Part shown: piece after piece, positions 27,169-34,883 of the stretch
How the letters are laid out: each line of letters starts with the position of its first letter
How positions within the stretch are numbered: position 1 is the first letter of the stretch
Source: Heterostelium multicystogenum
Lineage: Eukaryota > Evosea > Eumycetozoa > Acytosteliales > Acytosteliaceae
Reading direction: 5' to 3'
Length of the DNA stretch: 34,883 bases
Assembly (NCBI GenBank): GCA_003667245.1
Contig: RCNN01000567.1
Coordinates: 1-34,883, forward strand
Made by a program: the position numbers and the translations under genes
The notes under the pieces: generated by a model
Database searches by the model: none
The model's input: only the letters and a program-made list of their open reading frames with translations
Told to the model about the DNA's origin: nothing

Positions 27169-28523
27169 TCAATGTGGGTGTGCGTGAGCGCTTGGGGCAG
27201 CGCGTTCGGCGCCACCCAGGATGTTGAATAACAGGTTCAGCGACAGCGCGCTGATCGTGGCCATGGCGATGCCGCTGTGAGTGATCGGGCTCATCCATAG
27301 CGGCAGCTGTGCAAAGAATTCGGGACGTACCACCGGGATCAAATCCCATGCCGATACTCACCGCCACCAGCAACTGGTTACGACGGTCGGCAATGTCGGC
27401 TTCCTGGAGGATCTTGATCCCGGTGGCTGCCACCATGCCGAACATGGCAATCGCCGCGCCGCCCAGCACTGCGGGTGGAATCGACGCTACCAAAAAGGCG
27501 GCCTTGGGCAGCAGGCTCAGCACAATCAGGAACGCGCCGGCCACGATCGTCACCGAACGGCAGCGCACGCCGGTCATCTGCACCAGGCCGATGTTCTGCG
27601 CGAACGAGGAGTGGGTGAAGGTGTTGAAGAACCCGGCAAAAAACGATGCGCCGGCGTCACACAACAGGCCACGGCGGAGCATTTTCGGCGTGACTTCCTG
27701 GCCGGTGATCTTGCCCAGGGCGAGGAACATCCGGTGGACTCGACGAAGATGATCACCACCACCAGGCACATCGACAGGATCGGCGCCAACTCGAACTTGG
27801 CATGCCGAAATGCAGTGGCGTCACCACTTGCACCCACGGGGCGCGCGCCAGGCCGCTGAGGTCGACCATGCCGATCATCCCGCACAGCCCGTAGCCGAGG
27901 GCCATGCCGATCAGCACCGAGATATTCACCCCAGAAGCCGCGCATGAAACGGTTTGATCAGCAGGATGGTGGCCAGCACCAAGCGCGGCAATCGCCAGGT
28001 AAATCGGTGAGCCAAACGTGGACGCCGCTGCGCCACCGCCGGCCCAATTGACCGCGACGGGAAACAGCGAAAGACCAATGGCGGTGATCACGGTACCGGT
28101 CACCAGCGGTGGAAAGAAGCGCACGACCTTGGACATGAACGGCGCGATCACCACGCCGAAAAAACCGGCGGCGATGGTCGCACCGAAGATCCCCTGCAGA
28201 CCGATGCCGGGCATGCCGGCCATGGCCACCATGCTGCCGACAGCAGCGAAACTGGCGCCCATCATCACCGGCATACGAATGCCTACCGGGCCGATGCCGA
28301 AGGACTGGACCATGGTTGCGATGCCCGCCACCAGCAGGTCGGCGTTGATCAGGAAGGCGATTTCTTCACGGCTCAGGCCTGCGGCCTGGCCGATGATCAA
28401 AGGCACGGCGACGGCGCCGCCGTACATCAGCAAGACGTGTTGCAGGCCTACCAGAATCAGTTGCAAGAGGGGCAGCCGCACCATGGCGGGCGCGGCAGGA
28501 GTCTGCGTTTCTAGCTGGGACAT
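27169..28523 (-). CDS. NCS2 nucleobase:cation symporter (urate/xanthine permease); several frameshifts
   Basis: Inner-membrane purine uptake, about 450 residues and 12-14 helices. Family landmarks: LQHVLLMYGGAVAVPLIIG at the N-terminus, IGIRMPVMMGASFAAVGSM, VTGTVITAIGLSLFPVAVNW, and NTFTHSSFAQNIGLVQMTGV, which contains the conserved Q-N-x-G. Frame breaks near 27335, 27740, 27800, 27932 and 27980. The corrected end runs HSGIAMATISALSLNLLFN to a TGA at 27169-27171. Start: ATG at 28523 with GAGG upstream. Position in a urate operon suggests urate or xanthine as substrate. Confidence 0.88.
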
Positions 28524-28610
28524 GCAACACCTCGGATCTTTTTATTGTTGTGTTGTTCGGCATTCAATTGCCGGGTGGAACTCATTCGTCAAAGCACACC
28601 GCAGATCCCA

Positions 28611-28700
28611 TGTGGGAGCGGGCGTGCTCGCGAACGCGGTGGTTCAGTCACCTGAAGTGTTGAATGACACACCGCATTCGCGAGCAAGCCCGCTCCCACA
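28611..28700. repeat. REP doublet (REPIN-like) D
   Basis: Left arm TGTGGGAGCGGGCGTGCTCGC, with one change from the consensus; right arm matches elements A-C. It separates puuD from the permease, both on the minus strand. Confidence 0.88.
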
Positions 28701-28719
28701 CTAGTCCTGCGTTAATCAG

Positions 28720-30019
28720 TCAGTTGGTACGCGCCCCCTGAGTGATCCAGGTGCCAATCAAGTCCCGTTCCTGCTGGGTCATCTGGGTGATATTGCCAGC
28801 GGCATGATCTGGCTGGCCACGGCCTGTGCCTGATGCGCGGGGCCATTTGCTGGATCTGCTGCGGCGTATCAAACATCACCCCGGCCGGTGCGGTGCTGAA
28901 CAGCGGGCTTGTCGGCTTGGCCGAATGGCACACCGCGCAGCGCTCCTGGATCACCCCGTGGACCTTGTCAAAATCAATCGAGGCCTGGGCCGGTGCTGCT
29001 TCGGCAGGTGCCGGTGCAGGTGCCGCTGGAGCAGCCGGTTTAAGCCCGCCACCCAACGCCGTTTCCGGCAGTGGCTGGTACTCGATGGCCGCTGGTGCCT
29101 TGGCCACTTCCGGTGCAGTCGCCACCGGTTTTGGGCCGGTCACGTAGGCCAGGCAAATCATTGCCAGTGCGCCCACCGGCAAGGTCCAGGCGTATTTCTG
29201 GCTGTTATGACGGGTGTTGAAGTAGTGACGCACCAACACCGCCGCCACCGCGATACCTGCGAGGATCAGCCAGTTGTATTGGCTGCCGTAGGTGCTCGGG
29301 AAGTGGTTGCTGATCATGATGAACAGCACCGGCAAGGTGAAGTAGTTGTTGTGCCGCGAACGCAGCAAACCCTTGGCCGGCAGTGCCGGGTCGGGCGTGC
29401 GGTTTTCGGCGATGGCCGCCACCAGCGCACGCTGGGCCGGCATGATGATGCGGAACACGTTGCCCACCATGATGGTGCCGATCACGGCGCCCACGTGCAG
29501 GTACGCACCACGACCGCTGAACACCTTGCTGAAGCCGTACGCGGCGGCAATCAACAGCACGAACAGGATCAGGCCGAGCAGGGCGGGGCGCTTGCCCAGT
29601 GCCGAGTCGCACAGAAAGGAGTAGATGAACCAGCCGGCCAGCAGCGAGCCGAGGCCCAGCAACACACCTTCCGGACCGCTGAGGCTGCTGCCCGGGGCCA
29701 GCAGGTACAAGGTCGGGTTGGCGTAGAACACCACGCACAGCAGCGCGATGCCGGACATCCAGGTGAAGTAGGCTTCCCATTTGAACCAGTGCAGGTTGTC
29801 CGGCATGGTCGGCGGGGCCAGTTTGTATTTTTCCAGGTGGTAGATACCGCCACCGTGGATCGCCCACAAGTCACCGGCGAGGCCGTCCTTGGGGTTCACG
29901 CGATTGAGGTTGTTTTCCAGCCAGACGAAGTAGAACGAAGCGCCGATCCAGGCGACGCCAGTGATCATGTGAACCCAGCGCACGCTCAGGTTCAGCCATT
30001 CCATCAAATGTGCTTCCAC
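28720..30019 (-). CDS. puuD: Membrane urate hydroxylase PuuD with C-terminal cytochrome c domain; two frameshifts
   Basis: Oxidises urate to 5-hydroxyisourate and passes electrons to the respiratory chain instead of oxygen, as known for bacterial PuuD. About 433 residues. Eight or so helices come first (SVRWVHMITGVAWIGASFYF; AAAYGFSKVFSG; ILAGIAVAAVLV), then an Ala/Pro-rich linker (PAAPAAPAPAPAEAAPAQA) and a c-type haem motif CAVCHS. Lost bases near 28840 and 28800 break the cytochrome end; the corrected end is LIGTWITQGARTN at the TGA, 28720-28722. Start: GTG at 30019 with GAGAGG upstream (alternative ATG at 30004). It follows allA by 50 bases. Confidence 0.9.
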
Positions 30020-30069
30020 AGTCTTTACCTCTCGCCTGTCACTCTGTCGTCGAGTGATCAGACCTTCTC

Positions 30070-30573
30070 TTATTGGTGGGGGGCGAGGATCAACCGCTCA
30101 TCCTCTTTGAAAAAATGCTCATCGCAGTTATTGCCTGTGCCACTGCGATCAACCACCAGGAAGTCATCCCGCTTTTCGATCGTCAGCACCGGGTGGTGCC
30201 AGACGCCGCGATGGTAATTAATGCCCTGCCTGCCGTTGGTAACGAAGGCGCGGACCAAGCCCGATACAGGTTCATCGCCAAGTGGCGCAACCACGATCAG
30301 AAAGGGGTTGCCGAGCAGCGGGATGAAAGCCTGGCTGCCCAGCGGGTGTCGTTCCAGCATGCACACGGTCAGCGGCATGTCCTGCGCGTCGGCGCGGAAG
30401 ATGCTGATGATCGCGTTATCTTCTGGCGTGGCGGTTTCAACCGTCGCCAGTTTATGAAAGCGCATGGTCGACCCGTTGTTGATCATGAAGTGATCGCTGC
30501 CATCGGTTTCGATAACGTCTCCGAAAGGGGCGAAGGCTTCTTTGGTCAGGGGTTCGATCATCAGTGTGCGCAT
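30070..30573 (-). CDS. allA: Ureidoglycolate lyase AllA
   Basis: Splits ureidoglycolate into glyoxylate and urea, the last step of the pathway. An intact 167-residue cupin-type protein: LTKEAFAPFGDVIETDGS at the N-terminus, MLERHPLGSQAFIPL, IVVAPLG, and GINYHRGVWHHPVLT, which carries the conserved His residues. It lies on the minus strand between the palindromic repeat and puuD. Start: ATG at 30573. Confidence 0.93.
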   Translation of the reverse strand: MRTLMIEPLTKEAFAPFGDVIETDGSDHFMINNGSTMRFHKLATVETATPEDNAIISIFRADAQDMPLTVCMLERHPLGSQAFIPLLGNPFLIVVAPLGDEPVSGLVRAFVTNGRQGINYHRGVWHHPVLTIEKRDDFLVVDRSGTGNNCDEHFFKEDERLILAPHQ

Positions 30574-30598
30574 GGCTGTCTTCTTAATCTTGTGTATG

Positions 30599-30705
30599 GA
30601 TCGTTCCCACGCTCTGCGTGGGAACGCCGCCCTGGACGCTCTGCGTCCGCTCTTGTGACGCAGAGCGTCACGGTATGCATTCCCACGCAGAGCGTGGGAA
30701 CGATC
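30599..30705. repeat. Nested palindromic repeat block inside the urate operon
   Basis: The outer arms, 30599-30626 and 30678-30705, are near-perfect inverted copies, and each is itself a palindrome (TTCCCACGCTCTGCGTGGGAA). Two further palindromes lie inside (30634-30648 and 30655-30671), all sharing the GCTCTGCGT core. The RNA could form four hairpins or one long one. It sits between alc and allA. Confidence 0.9.
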
Positions 30706-30710
30706 GGGTG

Positions 30711-31706
30711 TTACTTCGAGACCTTACCGAGAACCCGCAGGCGGCTCACACCACCATCCGGGAACACATTCAGACGAATGTGGGTGATCGGGCCCAGCGC
30801 CTTGATCTGCTCGGCAAAGGTGTGTTCAGCGTGCATTTCCAGTTTCTGCGCCGGCAGCAGTTCGCGCCAGAACAGCGATTGGGTTTCGATCTGGCTGTCG
30901 GTGCCGCCCTTCACGAACGCGCCCTGGATCGAGCAAGTGTCCGGGTAGTTGCCCTTGAAGTGCAGGGTGTCGACCACGATCTTCTCGATCTCGCCCGGGT
31001 GGCCCAGTGCGACGATCACCCAGTCATTGCCCGGCGTACGACGACGTGCGGTTTCCCAGCCGTCGCCCATGTTGATGCCACGGCCCGGGTTGAGGATGTT
31101 GCTCATGCGCCCGAAGTGTTCATCGGAGCAGGCCAGTGCGCGGCCGCCGTTCAATGCAGCAGCCAGGTCCACCTGTTCGTTGTCGCCCACCGCCGACCAG
31201 TCGCGGAACGGAATGCCGTACACACGCAGACGGGCCACGCCACCATCCGGGTAGATGTTGAAACGCAGGTGGCTGAAGGCCTGGTCGTTGTTGATCTCGT
31301 GGAAGTGATGGCTGTTTGCCTTGCAGCTCCACCGCCGACAGCACTTCAACCCATTGGGTGTTGTCATCGGCTCGCCGCTCGCGAGGAAGCAGGCTTCCAG
31401 GGACGCCGATGGCGGGAAGTTGCCGGTGAAGAATGAAGTGTCGATGTCCACGCCTTTGATCGAACCCGGTACGCCCAGGCGGATAACTGCGCTGTCGTAG
31501 CCTTCGAAGCGCTTGCGGCGCGACTCCCAGCCGTCCATCCACTTGCCGTTGTCATCGAAAACGCCCTCCTTCCACACGGCCGGGGTCGGCTGGAACAGGC
31601 GGTTGGCGTCGGCGAACCAGTCATCGGTGATAGAGATGATCTTGGTGCCCAGGCGGGCGTCGGCCAGGTTGACGAACTTTTCGAAAGGTACGGGTTGCGC
31701 TTTCAT
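30711..31706 (-). CDS. alc: Allantoicase; one short out-of-frame stretch
   Basis: Hydrolyses allantoate to ureidoglycolate and urea. 331 residues with two tandem allantoicase repeats: [19 protein letters not shown] and [18 protein letters not shown] segment in the first, [20 protein letters not shown] in the second, each followed by an [20 protein letters not shown] or [20 protein letters not shown] ending. Between about 31370 and 31327 a lost base and an extra base cancel, so about 15 residues read wrongly ([13 protein letters not shown] in place of a [14 protein letters not shown] stretch). Start: ATG at 31706. Confidence 0.92.
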   Translation of the reverse strand: MKAQPVPFEKFVNLADARLGTKIISITDDWFADANRLFQPTPAVWKEGVFDDNGKWMDGWESRRKRFEGYDSAVIRLGVPGSIKGVDIDTSFFTGNFPPSASLEACFLASGEPMTTPNGLKCCRRWSCKANSHHFHEINNDQAFSHLRFNIYPDGGVARLRVYGIPFRDWSAVGDNEQVDLAAALNGGRALACSDEHFGRMSNILNPGRGINMGDGWETARRRTPGNDWVIVALGHPGEIEKIVVDTLHFKGNYPDTCSIQGAFVKGGTDSQIETQSLFWRELLPAQKLEMHAEHTFAEQIKALGPITHIRLNVFPDGGVSRLRVLGKVSK

Positions 31707-31786
31707 TCTTCTTGTCTGCCTTAAAGTAAGTGGCTTGGGATGCTCGCCAGGCCCTGGGCGTTCATGAACCGCTCGGGCCAGGTCTG

Positions 31787-32302
31787 CTAAAGGGTCAGTA
31801 ATCGGAACAACGCGATTTTATTGATCTCGGCCAGCGCACATTTGAACTCGGCTTCCACCGAGTTGTGAATACGCGTTTCAAACGCGGCAAGGATCTGGTG
31901 CCGGTTGCTGCCTTTTACCGCCATGATGAAGGGAAACTTGAACTTGGCCTTGTAGCCATCGTTCAGCTCGGTGAAGCGCGAAAACTCGTCGCTCGAGCAT
32001 TGGTGAATACCGGCGCCAGCCTGTTCATTAGTGCTGGCTTCGGTCAACTGGCCCTGGACGGCCGCTTTGCCCGCCAGGTCCGGGTGAGCGTTGATCAGGG
32101 CCAGTTGACTGGTGTGATCGGCGCTCAACAGGATGTCGCTCATGCGCTGGTGCAGGGTTTCGATCTCGTCGATCGAAGCGTCCTGGCCCAGGTCGAAGGC
32201 CTTTTCGGCCACCCATGGCGAATGTTCGTAGATGTCGGCGAAGGCTGCGACGAATTCGTCGCGGCTCAGGCTCGACGGTTTCAGGGTTTGGAACGCGGTC
32301 AT
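31787..32302 (-). CDS. uraD: OHCU decarboxylase UraD
   Basis: Converts 2-oxo-4-hydroxy-4-carboxy-5-ureidoimidazoline to S-allantoin. An intact 171-residue helical protein with the catalytic His in [34 protein letters not shown] and the [19 protein letters not shown] end. Its ATG overlaps the puuE stop by four bases (32299-32302), so the two are translationally coupled. Confidence 0.94.
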   Translation of the reverse strand: MTAFQTLKPSSLSRDEFVAAFADIYEHSPWVAEKAFDLGQDASIDEIETLHQRMSDILLSADHTSQLALINAHPDLAGKAAVQGQLTEASTNEQAGAGIHQCSSDEFSRFTELNDGYKAKFKFPFIMAVKGSNRHQILAAFETRIHNSVEAEFKCALAEINKIALFRLLTL

Positions 32303-33226
32303 TTGGCGGCTCCCTGGAAAGGGTGTACGTCATGCCAGTGACGGGCGATGTCGACGCGGCGGGTAAACCACACCTGGTCATGGCCCTTGGCGTATTCGAT
32401 AAACCGCTTGAGGGCGGCCAGGCGTGCCGGGCGGCCGATCAGGCGGCAGTGCAAACCGATGGAGAGCATTTTCGGTGCGTCCGCGCCTTCGGCATACAGC
32501 ACGTCGAAGGCGTCTTTCAGGTATTCGAAAAAGTCGTCGCCCTTGTTGAAACCCTGGACCTGGGTGAAACGCATGTCATTGGTGTCCAGGGTGTAGGGGA
32601 TCACCAGGTGCGGCTTGCCGGTCGGGTTGTTGGGTTCCCAGTAGGGCAGGTCGTCGTCATAGGTGTCGCAGTCATAGAGGAAGCCGCCTTCCTCCATCAC
32701 CAGCCGCCGGGTGTTGGGGCCGGTGCGGCCGGTGTACCAGCCCAGTGGGCGCTCGCCGGTGAGTTCGGTGAGGATGCGGATCGCTTCGAGCATGTGCTCG
32801 CGTTCCTGGGCCTCATCCATGTATTGGTAGTCGATCCAGCGGTAGCCGTGGCTGCAGATCTCGTGGCCGGCGGTGACCATCGCGCGGATCACATCCGGGT
32901 GGCGCTGGGCGGCCATGGCCACGGCGAAGATGGTCAGCGGGATATCGAATTCCTTGAACAACTTGAGGATGCGCCACACGCCGGCACGGCTGCCGTATTC
33001 GTACAGCGACTCCATGCTCATGTTGCGCTCGCCTTGCAGCGGTTGCGCCGAGACCATCTCGGACAGGAAGGCTTCCGACTCTTTTGTCGCCGTGCAGGAT
33101 GTTGCGCTCACCACCTTCTTCGTAGTTGAGTACGAACGACAGGGCGATACGGGCCTTGCCCGGCCAGTGTGGGTGAGGAGGGTTACTGCCGTAACCGATC
33201 AGGTCGCGTGGGTAGTCAGCGCTCAC
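32299..33226 (-). CDS. puuE: Allantoinase PuuE (polysaccharide-deacetylase fold); one frameshift
   Basis: A metal-independent allantoinase of the polysaccharide-deacetylase fold that hydrolyses allantoin to allantoate, and is unrelated to the classical zinc allantoinase. 308 residues after correction. Landmarks: RIALSFVLNYEEGGERNILHG at the N-terminus, MSMESLYEYGSRAGVWRIL, HEICSHGYRWIDYQ, GWYTGRTGPNTRRL and SIGLHCRLIGRPARL. The frame breaks near 33080 (one A too many in an A-run). Start: GTG at 33226 with GAAGGAAG upstream. First gene of the minus-strand urate operon. Confidence 0.93.
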
Positions 33227-33310
33227 TGCAGTCTTCCTTCTTGTTCGTGGTAGCGGTGTGTGTGGCGGCCGGGCAGCGGAAAGACTGGGTGGCGTCACAA
33301 CGATGACTGA

Positions 33311-33320
33311 TTGTATACAA
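33311..33320. promoter_or_regulatory. Perfect palindrome TTGTATACAA, candidate operator for the puuE side
   Basis: It lies 85 bases upstream of the puuE start. On the minus strand TATACA (33312-33317) with TTACAA (33334-33339), 16 bases apart, could be the -10 and -35, so the palindrome would overlap the -10. GntR-family regulators often bind such sites. Confidence 0.5.
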
Positions 33321-33435
33321 CTTAGTGTGCACTTTGTAAGCCTGTATTTCTGCATTTTTTTCCGCAGGGTCTTTGCAGAATAGCACTGCAAGAAACCTGC
33401 CTGACTGGTCAGCTAAATTGAAAAAAACCTCATTC

Positions 33436-33539
33436 ACTGTAGGAGCGAGCTTGCTCGCGAAAAACCTGAGAGCGCCTCGTTAACCCTGAAGCGCTGCGTT
33501 ATCGTTAACGATCTTCGCGAGCAAGCTCGCTCCTACAGT
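33436..33539. repeat. REP doublet E (variant arm sequence)
   Basis: The arms are ACTGTAGGAGCGAGCTTGCTCGCGAA and its inverse. This is a different REP subtype (TAGGAGCGAGC) from elements A-D (TGGGAGCGGGC). Confidence 0.9.
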
Positions 33540-33577
33540 ATCGGCGTCAGCAACGGAACGCAGGCTTGTTGAATTTA

Positions 33578-33587
33578 TTGTGTACAA
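33578..33587. promoter_or_regulatory. Near-palindrome TTGTGTACAA, candidate operator for the uraH side
   Basis: It lies 103 bases upstream of the uraH start and differs from the puuE-side copy at one position. Confidence 0.45.
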
Positions 33588-33689
33588 TTTTTTTGAAAAG
33601 TGTCTTAATCAGCCATCGCCGGCTTTTTCAGTGACCTGAAAAGGTGCGGTCTTTCACTTTTTACTGACTTCGGGAGGCGCGCAGACGCT

Positions 33690-34043
33690 ATGGGACGTTT
33701 GACCACACACGTATTGGACGCCGCGCATGGCTGCCCTGGCAGCGCAATCAAGGTTGAGTTGTACCGTGTCGAGGGCGCACAGCTTGAGCTGGTCGCCAGC
33801 ACCCTGACCAACAGCGACGGCCGCTGCGATGCACCCCTGCTGCAAGGCGATGACTACCGCAGCGGTGTCTATCAGTTGCAGTTCAGCGCCGGTGATTACT
33901 ACCGCGCCCGCGGTGTGCAACTGCCCGAACCTGCATTTCTCGATGTGGTGGTGCTGCGCTTCGGCATCAGCGCCGAACAGGATCACTACCACGTGCCTTT
34001 GCTGATTTCGCCTTACAGCTACTCCACCTATCGCGGTAGCTGA
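33690..34043 (+). CDS. uraH: 5-Hydroxyisourate hydrolase UraH
   Basis: Hydrolyses 5-hydroxyisourate, the PuuD product, to OHCU. An intact 117-residue transthyretin-related protein. The family signatures are present: LTTHVLDAAHGCPG at the N-terminus, HYHVPLLISPYSYSTYRGS at the C-terminus with the hallmark YRGS, and GDYYRARGVQLPEPAFLDVV between. The first ATG at 33690 is preceded by a GGGAGG site at about 33671-33676. It is transcribed away from the puuE operon and ends at a strong terminator. Confidence 0.95.
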   Translation: MGRLTTHVLDAAHGCPGSAIKVELYRVEGAQLELVASTLTNSDGRCDAPLLQGDDYRSGVYQLQFSAGDYYRARGVQLPEPAFLDVVVLRFGISAEQDHYHVPLLISPYSYSTYRGS

Positions 34044-34088
34044 GTCGTCACCGCGCTTCACACCCCCAAAGCTCTTCGTTGGTTTTTC

Positions 34089-34114
34089 GCCCGCTCACAC
34101 TGCGGGCTTTTTTT
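34089..34114 (+). terminator. Terminator after uraH
   Basis: Stem GCCCGC/GCGGGC (34089-34094 with 34102-34107) followed by seven T. Confidence 0.85.
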
Positions 34115-34140
34115 CGCCTGCTGATTGCACCATAAAGGCG

Positions 34141-34166
34141 GCCCCGATCGTCAGTGCGATCGGGGC
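34141..34166 (-). terminator. Hairpin after the LysE-family gene
   Basis: A 10-bp perfect stem, GCCCCGATCG/CGATCGGGGC, with a six-base loop lies just past the stop at 34174. On the minus strand it is followed only by CGCCTTTAT, so the T-run is poor. Confidence 0.55.
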
Positions 34167-34173
34167 TGGATCT

Positions 34174-34801
34174 TCAGCGGCTCAATAGCGACGCAGCGCC
34201 GGCGCCTGTGAACAAGCCCGCGCTGATCCGGTTGAACCAGCTCTGGCCCCTGCCGCTGCGCAGGTAGCGCGCGGCGCCATGGGCGCCGAGGCCGTAGGCC
34301 AGTTTGCACAGCAGGTCGAGCACGGTCCAGGTGGCGATCATGATCAGCAACTGCGGCATAAAGGCCTGCTGGGCACTGAGGAATTGCGGCAGGAAGGCGG
34401 CGAAAAACAGGATGTCCTTCGGGTTGCTGGCGCCCAGCACAAAGGCCCGGCCAAACAGCGCACGAAAACGCGGGGTGGCGGCCACTTGCGGTACGTCGGC
34501 GACGTGGGGCCGGTTGCCGGGATTGCTGCCAGCTCTGCCAGGCGAGGTAGAACAGGTACAGCGCGCCGACGATCTTCAGGGCGCTGAACAGCTGTTCCGA
34601 GGCCAACAACAACGCACCCAAACCCAGCGCCGAGGCGCTCAGCAGGCAGATCGAAGCAATCACCCCGCCGAGAAAGGCCGGGTACGAACGGCGCAGGCCG
34701 TAGTTCAGGCTGTTGCTGATCATCAATAAGGACAGGGGGCCGGGGATCAGGATCACCACCAGCGCAGCGCCGCTGAACAGCAGCCAGGTTTCCAGACTCA
34801 T
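34174..34801 (-). CDS. LysE/RhtB-family amino acid exporter; one frameshift
   Basis: An inner-membrane exporter of about 208 residues and six helices. The N-terminal IPGPLSLLMISNSLNYGLRR carries the family's conserved PGP followed by a polar stretch; the C-terminal half has FVLGASNPKDILFFAAFLPQF with the conserved NPK. The frame breaks in the G-run at 34504-34511 (one base too many), between QQSRQPA and VADVPQVAATPR. Corrected length is 209 codons. Start: ATG at 34801 with GGAGG 6 bases upstream; an in-frame start at 34831 is upstream of that site. The substrate cannot be told. Confidence 0.87.
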
Positions 34802-34820
34802 TGCATTCCTCCATTCGTAC

Positions 34821-34846
34821 AAAAGCCCCACCCGACGGGGTGAGGC
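34821..34846 (-). terminator. Terminator of a gene entering from the right edge
   Basis: On the minus strand the stem GCCTCACCC/GGGTGGGGC (one G-T pair) with a CGTC loop is followed by TTTT. It implies a minus-strand gene ending just before it. Confidence 0.65.
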
Positions 34847-34864
34847 AGGGTCAAGCGGGTTGGC

Positions 34865-34883
34865 CTACAGGAACGCGAACTTG
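34865..34883 (-). CDS. Possible 3' end of a gene beyond the right edge
   Basis: On the minus strand five codons (KFAFL) lead to a TAG at 34865-34867, just upstream of the terminator. Too short to identify. Confidence 0.3.

Larger units (their letters stand above)
33227..33689. promoter_or_regulatory. Divergent control region between puuE and uraH
   Basis: 463 bases with no gene. It holds two TTGTATACAA-like palindromes and REP doublet E between them. The stretch on each side of the repeat is AT-rich, as expected of promoters. Confidence 0.6.

Noticed and set aside
25944..27215. A longer N-terminal extension for the Tsx-like protein
   Set aside because: The extension reads through a non-coding gap; the ATG at 26729 begins a good signal peptide.
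28826..30217. A 463-codon plus-strand frame
   Set aside because: It is antisense to puuD and allA, rich in Arg, His and Gln, with no recognisable domain.
30599..30705. CRISPR array
   Set aside because: The repeats are palindromic, inverted and unevenly spaced, with no unique spacers and no cas genes.

Overview
This is high-GC chromosomal DNA from a Pseudomonas of the fluorescens type. The evidence is the codon usage, five REP-doublet (REPIN-like) repeats typical of that group, and gene order that matches P. aeruginosa blocks as I recall them: rocA2-rocS2-dgt, DUF883-yqjE-yqjK, moeA-moaB-mobA, apeB-rluA-minE-minD-minC-lpxL-patatin, and the urate operon. There are no rRNA, tRNA, CRISPR, prophage or transposase genes.

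Layout. 1-1000: 5' part of a membrane hybrid sensor kinase. 1134-2503: a DUF815 ATPase overlapping a free methionine-R-sulfoxide reductase. 2548-7475 (minus): the RocS2/RocA2 (BvgAS/EvgAS-type) two-component system plus a stand-alone RocR-like receiver. 7702-11407 (minus): dgt, an EAL phosphodiesterase with an extra C-terminal domain, and three small membrane proteins (YqjK-, YqjE- and DUF883-like). 11756-14689: an ammonium transporter converging on a Kef-type antiporter. 14819-16420: a glutaredoxin-like protein, an unknown protein and an RluA-type synthase. 16478-19209: a small lipoprotein and molybdenum-cofactor genes (mobA, moaB, moeA). 19342-25803: apeB, rluA, minE-minD-minC, then the divergent lpxL and a patatin phospholipase. 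25944-34043: purine and urate catabolism. 34174-34801: a LysE-family exporter.

The purine region is close to a complete route: Tsx-like outer-membrane channel, NCS2 permease, PuuD (urate to 5-hydroxyisourate), UraH (to OHCU), UraD (to S-allantoin), PuuE (to allantoate), Alc (to ureidoglycolate plus urea) and AllA (to glyoxylate plus urea). puuE and uraH diverge from a 463-bp region with two copies of a TTGTATACAA-like palindrome, one near each gene, and a REPIN between them.

The dominant oddity is technical. About 20 genes carry one or more single-base insertions or deletions, mostly in short homopolymers, and most total lengths return to a multiple of three once the inferred indels are counted. 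I read this as raw-read or assembly error, not gene decay. Coordinates below give the full span of each gene across those breaks. The most interesting biology is the RocR-like receiver without an output domain beside rocA2-rocS2, with an EAL gene nearby, and the two-operator layout of the urate region. I see no clearly new system.
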